Positions 57,066 to 64,000 of a stretch of 64,000 nucleotides of DNA are shown piece by piece. Both the position numbers and the translations under genes were made by a program. The first letter of the stretch is position 1. Each line of letters starts with the position of its first letter. The notes under the pieces were generated by a model. It was not told where the DNA came from, made no database searches, and saw nothing but the letters and a program-made list of their open reading frames with translations. Source of the DNA: Strigamia acuminata (Eukaryota > Arthropoda > Chilopoda > Geophilomorpha > Linotaeniidae). Location of the stretch: NCBI GenBank assembly GCA_949358305.1, contig OX442318.1, positions 9,224,501 through 9,288,500 on the forward strand. Direction: 5' to 3'.

Positions 57066-59160
57066 TCTTTCTTGGCAGGAAATTTTATCGCAAAGAAAAA
57101 TTTCTTGCAAAATATTATTATTTTTGATTTTATTGCAAAATTGGAAAATCCTACGGCTTTATCTGCAAACTTCGTTATTTAAAGTCAAGTTAGGTACTTG
57201 CTTCGCCTAAACTATGCATGAAGTTTTAAATTTTTTATTACCATCTGAATCCTGTTTTGGAAACAAATTACCGAAAATGATAAGATATTTTCAATTAATG
57301 ATGAGCATGTCACAGCAGATGTCTCTGCGCGATGTAAAATCACAGATTAGATGCAGTCTGAAATAACCACACAAGAGACTAGACTCAATTTAAAAACTTC
57401 CAACACTTGAAACACATTTAATAACCACGACACCTGGGATTATTTTATTTTTTTTTTACAAACATTTTTTTTCGTTCCAAAATTTTTTTTTCCCATTTTA
57501 ATCCATCCAAAAACCTGAACCTGAAAAGGAGCGAAAAAAAAAACAACACATTTTGCCACACTTTCATTTCTGCTGACATGTGGAACAGGAGCAAAAAGGA
57601 AAAATCCAATGCAAAAAGCTTTCAGAGATTAAAACTAAACAAAGATTCTGAGCCAACAGTGATAAGGCATAAGATGTTTGTTTTAATAAAATTGCAGCCA
57701 TCATCATACTTTTTTCTTCTAATTAATTCAAACCTTAAGCAAACAAATTCTCCTCTAAATCACCCTCAACACTTATTAAATAAACCCAGAACACATTAAT
57801 AAACAATATTTCCCATTTATTAATTCCAGCAAAATATTTTTCCAAATCAATTTTCACTCAACCAATCATGCAATAAACTGCAACTATGAGCCTATTGGTC
57901 CAATTCCATCAGCCAAAATGGGAATAAACAAATATCCAACATCGATTAAAGTTGAAAAATATATCTAAATCGGTCTAAATTGAGTACTCAGTATTCGATA
58001 TCGATGTGATATTTGTAAAAACTGGTGTTTTAGTTAGAGTAGGGTGGGTTTGCAACAGGAGAGTTTTCAACATTAAGGGGACACTTTTATGAGGGAGTGA
58101 CACTTTTATGAGGATGTGACTTGTGTCCAGATGTGGAGAGTTTGACCTTGTTTAGCCTGATTTTAGTTTTGTAGACCCCAAATATATTAGACACAAGACA
58201 CTTGTTTTTCAACCTTAAAGCATGTTTTATTTTGAGCAGCAGCCAAACCAGCAAAAATAGTAAATATAACCAGTTTTCAAATATACACAACATAAATTTG
58301 ATCTGTGACATTTCAAAATGTTCGTCAATTTTTAGACTGTACTAGAGGAGCATGAAAAATAACTTGACCGTTGGTGTAGTTGAGATTTACATAACTGACT
58401 AGTTTATTCAAAGTAACATATAGGTAGCGCTGCAAATGCGTTATATATTTGCTCAAAACCTCATCTACCTGTTCACTCTTCAACGTAAAAGTTCATCAAG
58501 TTTATTTATCTATCATTTTTAAACTCGTGAAGTTCATAACGCAATAATTTTTGCCACCTTTCCAAACTTACGAAAAGTAGTCGTACTGTTTACCGAAGCC
58601 TGTTTTCACTTTAAACTCATTTTTTATTCTTAAACATACAAAAACAAATTTATGAGACTACGGGATAATTTATTTTGTGATAAGAAATTATCGCAACGAG
58701 CTTCTACCGCCGATCTATTAAATTTCAAAATGGCCACCGTGTTGAAATCAAATCAAAATCCAAAGAATCTACTCCACACGTCGATCATGAGAATTGAGTG
58801 TTCAATAATCCGATTCTCAAAAATATGACACGTTTTGCATCATTTCCACCAGGGAAAAATCGAGAAAATCAAGAGAATCGGTACAGTAATGACAAGCGAA
58901 GATCAAAACATTGGGTTGGTGCACAAGTTGACACATTTAACAACTTAGTCACTATTTGTCTAACACAAGAGTCATTAAAACTTATCAAATCAATAATTAA
59001 TAATCAAAAACACTTAATATTTTGGGACATGGCATCGATTGAAATCCCAAATATCGATATCGGTCTTCGCTGTACCGAGTTTAACACTAGTTTACTTCCA
59101 TTTCACCTTCAATTGCAAAATTTTCATTCCTGGATCAATAAATTTCTAACTTTTCTACAG
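57066..59160. other. Intron sequence up to the Ig3 exon
   Basis: AT-rich, with no recognised gene. A + strand open frame runs from 58798 through the exon because intron and exon happen to be in frame. The acceptor tract TTTCTAACTTTTCTACAG ends at 59160, including a branch-like CTAAC. Confidence 0.55.
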
Positions 59161-59278
59161 ATCCACAGAGCAGCGTACCTCCAAGACTCACACACAGCGT
59201 CACGTCTATTCAGGTTCGTCAAGGAGACGTGGCCGAACTTCCCTGCACTGCCCAAGGATATCCTGTACCGAGTTACAA
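59161..59278 (+). CDS. Dscam: Dscam-family receptor, exon for N-terminal half of Ig3
   Basis: 118 nt, enters in phase 1 and leaves in phase 2, donor GTAAGAAAG. Joined to the previous exon it gives IIT-DPQSSVPPRL, then IQVRQGDVAELPCTAQGYPV with the first Ig3 cysteine, ending PSY. In insect Dscam1 the equivalent half-domain is the exon-6 variable cluster. No second similar exon was seen in the following 4.7 kb. The next exon, with the Trp and second Cys of Ig3, is outside the window. Confidence 0.85.
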
Positions 59279-59969
59279 GTAAGAAAGCCCTTCTCCTTTT
59301 ATTACCCGCTACACAGGCGGAAAAGCACCGTAAAAATACTCTTCTCTCCATATCACTGCGAGGCACCGGTTGCACACATCGCATTTTCAATAAAGAGCAA
59401 CAGCTGTACCAAAAAAAAACTAGTAAATACACAAAATACAGGTCCCCGTTCGTCCCCGACAGTGTTTTGTGCTCCGTCAAACCGAAAACTCATTTCTGGA
59501 ATACGATTTTTATTTATTAAAATATTGCGCCAATCTAATCGTGTCGAATAAGCAATAAATTTTAATTTTAGGGTCCCAAATCATTCACTGCAAAACCTTT
59601 TAATTTGATTTCCCCCGCAAACGACATCTAGCGGCATTAATTTTTATTACCAACTTAAAGACTGACACACGCAGACGCTAAAAACTGACGGATTTATATA
59701 ACTAATAAATTCTAATAAATTTGCTGCGAAAATTGGCATTTGTAATGACTAGAAAGTTTCATCCATAGACTTAGTGACACTAAATGTGTCACAAAGTCTG
59801 CGGATGATAAAATGTCCAAATGAAGCATAGATGGTGAATTAGATTTGAACTAACAACTTTACACTAGGACGAGATTTAACGGTTCATCGTGTTAATACTT
59901 GTGCATTCTTGCAGCACGAGTTGCATTCAAGAACGCCATCCTGTGGCAACAAGCCCAGGTAGCACAGAT
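59279..59969. other. Intron start, nothing recognised
   Basis: Short unique sequence. A small hairpin-like stretch with GTGACACTAAATGTGTCAC lies near 59774. Confidence 0.5.
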
Positions 59970-60865
59970 GATCGAATCTACATAGAATCTATATAGACCG
60001 CTCTGTGTTGAATCTGCATAGACCTGTTGATATAGATTCGATGTTAAATCTATGTCAATGTTCTATCCCAATTTAATTTAACATAGATTTAACATAGACT
60101 GCTCTATGTTGAATTAACATAGAGCGATTGATGTTGAATCTGTGTAGACCGCTCTGTGTTGAATCTGCATAGACCTGTTGATATAGATTCGATGTTAAAT
60201 CTATGTCAATGTTCTATCCCAATTTAATTTAACATAGATTTAACATAGACTGTTCTATGTTGAATCAACATAGAGCGATTGATGTTGAATCTGTGTAGAC
60301 CGCTCTGTGTTGAATCTGCATAGACCTGTTGATATAGATGCGATGTTAAATCTATGTCAATGTTCTATCCCAATTTAATTTAACATAGATTTAACATAGA
60401 CCGCTCTATGTTGAATCAACATAGAGCGATTGATGTTGAATTAACATAGAAGGCCCTGTGTTGAATCTATGTAGACCGTTAATGTAGATGTGATGCTAAA
60501 TCTACGTCACTGTTCTATCCCAAAATAAATTTAACATAGATTTAACATAGACCGCTCTATGTTGAATCAACATAGATCGATTTATGTTGAATTAACATAG
60601 AAGGCTCTGTGTTGAATCTATGTAGACCGTTAATGTCGATGTGATGCTAAATCTACGTCACTGTTCTATCCCAAAATAAATTTAACATAGATTTAACATA
60701 GACCGCTCTATGTTGAATCAACATAGACCGATTTATGTTGAATTAACATAGACCGCTCTGTGTTGAATCGGTGTAGACCGTTAATGTCGATGCTATGCTA
60801 AATCTATGTCATAATTCTATCCCAATTTAATTTTAACATGGATTTAACATTTGTTGAATCAATAG
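59970..60865. repeat. 151 bp satellite-like tandem repeat, about 6 units
   Basis: The anchor CTCTGTGTTGAATC recurs at about 60001, 60152, 60303, 60454, 60605 and 60756, a steady 151 bp period. Units 1-3 are near-identical and units 4-6 more divergent. Inside each unit, CTATGTTGAATCAACATAG is an almost perfect palindrome, and AACATAGATTTAACATAGAC is a direct repeat. No coding frame. It might be a small satellite array or tandemly amplified MITE. Confidence 0.93.
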
Positions 60866-61088
60866 AGACCGACAGTGACTTGGGAGTTGATGTAATTGTT
60901 TATTCAAGAAATGCTCGTTTGAATTTGTATATTTTTACGTCATGATTTCAAATATAATTTTGATAAATTTTACAACTGCAGTCATTTACTCATTACATTT
61001 GCACATAACAAGTTAAAATAAAAGTACAACTATAACTTAATTTATGGGTTTTATTTAAAATGAAAAGAAAATTTAATGTTTTACATTT
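60866..61088. other. Short non-coding stretch
   Basis: AT-rich. On the - strand, AATAAA lies ~50 bases past the stop of the helicase relic (61036-61042 region) and could be its old polyadenylation signal. Confidence 0.45.
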
Positions 61089-61393
61089 TTACATTTCGCT
61101 GTATGACGACAAGTCAATTTCAAAACGCTGATATCAACTTCAAAACAGCTTTGAACACTATTTAAAATTTTAGCATTGTCTTCGTCACTGACGAACGAAA
61201 TCGGCAAACCCTTGGTCCCAAACCGACCCCCACGCGTGTAAATACGTATCCGAATTCTCCGGCATATCGTAATTAAAAACATTAACTTTCTCGATATCCA
61301 TCCCACGTCCGAACAAATTCGTCGCGTTACGAAGACACAAAGAATGCGCTGAAAATGTTAGACAATTCGAAGTTCTGATCGCAAATCTAAGAA

Positions 61394-61710
61394 TCTAAGA
61401 TATAATCAGCTTTGAATCAGTATTATTCGACCGTCCATGTGATTTTTGCAAATCGCTATCCCGAATGCGACGTTTCAAAAGTAAACTTTAAAAACCACAA
61501 AAATCCCTTTTGCCACCAACAAAACCGATGGGGAATTGTATACGCTGATCGGCAGGAACATGGACAATTTGAATCAATTTGCACGTTTCGTACGCCAAAT
61601 CACGTTATCGTCAGAAATGTTGGCGACGATAATAAATAAATAAAAAAGCACGGTGGCTCGATACACGCATGTCTAAGATATTATCAGTTTTGAATCAGTA
61701 TTATTTGACC
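61394..61710. repeat. 39 bp direct repeat flanking an insertion in the helicase relic
   Basis: TCTAAGATATAATCAGCTTT and the following ~19 bases at 61394-61432 recur with few changes at 61672-61710 (period 278). The intervening ~240 bp interrupts the helicase relic between its motif-IV-like part and ATNLFGRG. The inserted part is open on the + strand (61412-61639, 75 codons, with CHQQNRWGIVYADRQ in it), but I do not recognise it. Confidence 0.6.
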
Positions 61711-61910
61711 GACGAATGTCACTTATCGAAGTGGTTGAACAAGGGACAGGGGATCGTACGAAAAAGGTTATTTGGTCGTTCGATCGTTGAATGTTAGATA
61801 ATTTATAGTTTGTTTGCGTAGATTTAGCTTCTGTCGACGAGCAAAATGAGCAAGACAAAGACAGCGACGACGAGGAAGACGAGGGCGAAGATGACGAAAA
61901 ACTGATTTTT

Positions 61911-62170
61911 GTTTTTTAAGAAAAATAAACCAATAAAATTAATTTTAAAAAGTTAAATGGATTTTAATTACTTCATTTGAGGATTACGGACAACTACGTC
62001 AATTTCGACGTGTCAAATATGGAGCGAGAAGACGAAATGATGGCGATGATCGCCGAGTGCGGTCCCGCGCCGCTTACACCGGTGACGCCGAGCAGCGGGC
62101 CGCCGCAGATGCCCGCGTCGTCCAACTGCGTGTAAGGGCTGTCGAGCATTTCATCCAAACCAACGCACCA
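61911..62170. other. GC-rich block within the helicase relic
   Basis: 62020-62150 is GC-rich with many CG dinucleotides and open in three frames on the two strands. On the - strand it corresponds in position to the part after motif II (VLDE). It has lost resemblance to the helicase, so either it is heavily altered or it is another insertion. 61911-61980 is AT-rich with AATAAA-like hexamers on both strands. Confidence 0.4.
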
Positions 62171-62381
62171 AAACGCCCAGATTCAGATGATTCGCCTTGA
62201 TAGCTTTTTCGTTGATTGTGATGTTCAAACCACCGAAGAATACTGCCACGTTAACAGCGAGCCGGTTACTTTAAAAATCGTTCGTATTCTTTGCTGATTT
62301 GGAAAGCGAGTTCCCGGGTGTGGCACATGACCAATACGGACAGGTGGCCACCGACGGCGACGAGTTGTTGCAATGTAGTCA

Positions 62382-62585
<204 letters not shown>

Positions 62586-62903
62586 TCAAGAAATAAATCA
62601 CTACAAATAAAGAAATAAAGAAATAAAGTCCTATCGTCAACAATGTATACAAATCTCTAAGCAAGAGTTCGGCGATTGTAGAGAAGAAATTTGAATGCGC
62701 TCGTGCGCGTGCGAAAAGCGAGATCTTATTGAGACGTAAGAAGCGATCAGGATCATTGAATGTATGTCCAGGCGGCTATACGAACGAAAACGACGAATTC
62801 TAACATTTCTTTCCACTTTAATAACAATGATTTTGTAAAAAAAAGGCTGAAATATCAAGAGGAACGACCAAACACGATGAAATATTTATATATTACATAC
62901 GAG

Positions 62904-63357
62904 TTAAGTAATAAAAAAAACAACAACAACATAAAACGATGATTTTAAATTTCGGAGTAAACACAAGTCGAGGTGCTTGTTCATGTGATTTGCTTCAATC
63001 TTAAGCGAGCACACGGGGCAGGACTGGGATGAAGACCGATCATTCGTTTGGTTATTATGAGAAATTTCAGCGAATTCGTCTTCGGAACTGTGGATTTTCT
63101 TTTTGGTCTGACCACTGAATACCGTATGCAAGATGACGTGTCGCCTGCGGAACTAAATAACACGAAAGTGTCACGACGCCGGATGCCGGGTCTCGGCATG
63201 CTCGTTCTTTTCGTCGCTTCATTTCGGCGATTGCACGATTGTTTCGGGGTACACGAGCTTTGGTATTGAACCGAACACAAGACCGCGGTCGGTGAACGGG
63301 ATGAAAGTCAATTGAATTTTCTTCGGTTCCACGTTTCGTCGCTTCACTACTAAAATT
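62904..63357 (-). pseudogene. Fragment with UBZ4-type zinc finger
   Basis: The - strand open stretch 63131-62904 contains CPVCSLKIEANHMNKHLDLC, which fits the C-x2-C-x11-H-x3-4-C pattern of UBZ4 ubiquitin-binding fingers found in RAD18, SPRTN and WRNIP1 repair proteins. Upstream in other frames (63357-63240) is another protein-like stretch, VKRRNVEPKKIQLTFIPF, separated by frame shifts and stops. It looks like a decayed gene copy, but a short exon of a real - strand gene is not excluded. The parent gene cannot be named. Confidence 0.55.
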
Positions 63358-64000
63358 TAAAGGAGTTTAAACGATACGGACAAAAAGTGTTGAACATAAG
63401 CTTATATGTATACATGGCATACGTGCCAGGAGCCATTGCACTTGATTTGTCAAACTATTTCATTGTTGCTTATCGTCCAGAGAAAAAAAAAATTTGAATT
63501 ATTTTCGTCTTGGATTTAATGAAATAAAAATACTAACAACAATAAAAAATTCCCATACAAGAGATTTTTATGGCGGAAATTCACATTTCAAGTGGTTATC
63601 AATTAAACCATCATAACCTAATGACAGGATCAAGGAAGACCAATGTTGACAATTTTTCGATATAAAATTTATAGTTTTGTGTGTTTGGCGACATGGTTTT
63701 GACGTTGGATTTTGGAAAAAATAATTTAAATAAAAAATGCAAATTTTTTGTCTGATTTTTAATGTTTTATTCAGTTTTGTGAACGTAGGGACAGTGTTGT
63801 GCGGACCCGGTGCGCGGTACACGGCACTCCCACATAAAGTACCGCGGTCGCGGTCCTGGTACAGTACTGGGACCGGGATTTGCGGTACGTCTCGCGGACC
63901 ATGAGAAAACGTGAGAACACTCCAGAATCTCGTGTTTTCTCGCTTTCTCCACTTCCCATTTAAAAAAAACCATAAAAAACCATTAAAAAAACCGATTAAA
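63358..64000. other. Non-coding end of window with GC-rich block
   Basis: 63370-63780 is AT-rich with nothing recognised. 63795-63915 is GC-rich with many CGCGG/CCGCG motifs and a hairpin-prone GGTCCTGGTACAGTACTGGG. Open - strand frames of 62-84 codons there have no recognised domain. Confidence 0.4.

Noticed and set aside
58798-59520. 240-codon frame covering the Ig3 exon
   Set aside because: Only 59161-59278 matches an Ig domain and has proper splice sites. The rest is intron that happens to be open.
61840-61921. Acidic + strand open stretch (DEQNEQDKDSDDEEDE) after a TTTGCGTAG acceptor-like site
   Set aside because: It is antisense to the region of the UAP56 relic that resembles VDDEAKL and its surroundings. 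No partner exon was found, so a chance complement of a relic is more likely.
62020-62130. + strand open frame starting MEREDEMMAMIAECG
   Set aside because: It lies inside the antisense helicase relic, and the block is open in several frames due to high GC. No family resemblance.

Overview
This window is nuclear DNA of an animal, almost certainly an arthropod. It is AT-rich and intron/repeat-dominated, with no bacterial-style operons. Four spliced exons on the + strand encode consecutive immunoglobulin (Ig) half- and whole-domains of a Dscam-family cell adhesion receptor. They match the arthropod Dscam layout of Ig1, then N-half of Ig2, C-half of Ig2, then N-half of Ig3. I cannot name the species. 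No search was possible, so family calls rest on motifs read directly.

Layout. (a) 1-9000: the 3' part of a Ty3/gypsy LTR retrotransposon: a nearly complete pol frame (protease, reverse transcriptase, RNase H, integrase), a 1.3 kb spacer, an unusual 547-codon Cys-rich third ORF that does not look like an envelope gene, a polypurine tract, and a 1590 bp 3' LTR bounded by a 7 bp inverted repeat. (b) 9001-34628: AT-rich non-coding DNA with many small non-autonomous transposons (MITE-like), a 31 bp minisatellite, a 20 bp minisatellite and a nested hAT-type MITE with a perfect 8 bp target duplication. (c) 34629-59278: the Dscam-type exons, split by a 19 kb intron, a 1.4 kb intron and a 3.4 kb intron that are packed with MITEs and minisatellites (22, 26, 31 and 40 bp units). 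(d) 59279-64000: the start of the next Dscam intron. It holds a 151 bp tandem repeat and, on the - strand, a frameshifted relic of the DECD-box mRNA-export helicase UAP56/DDX39B and a fragment with a UBZ4-type zinc finger.

The functional gene content is therefore one host receptor gene (partial), one retroelement (partial), and decayed gene copies. The most noteworthy items are the 3' ORF of the retroelement, the single-copy Ig2 N-half exon (no hypervariable exon-4 cluster inside this window), a MITE family with a duplicated terminus, minisatellites that start at MITE edges, and the antisense UAP56 relic inside the Dscam intron.
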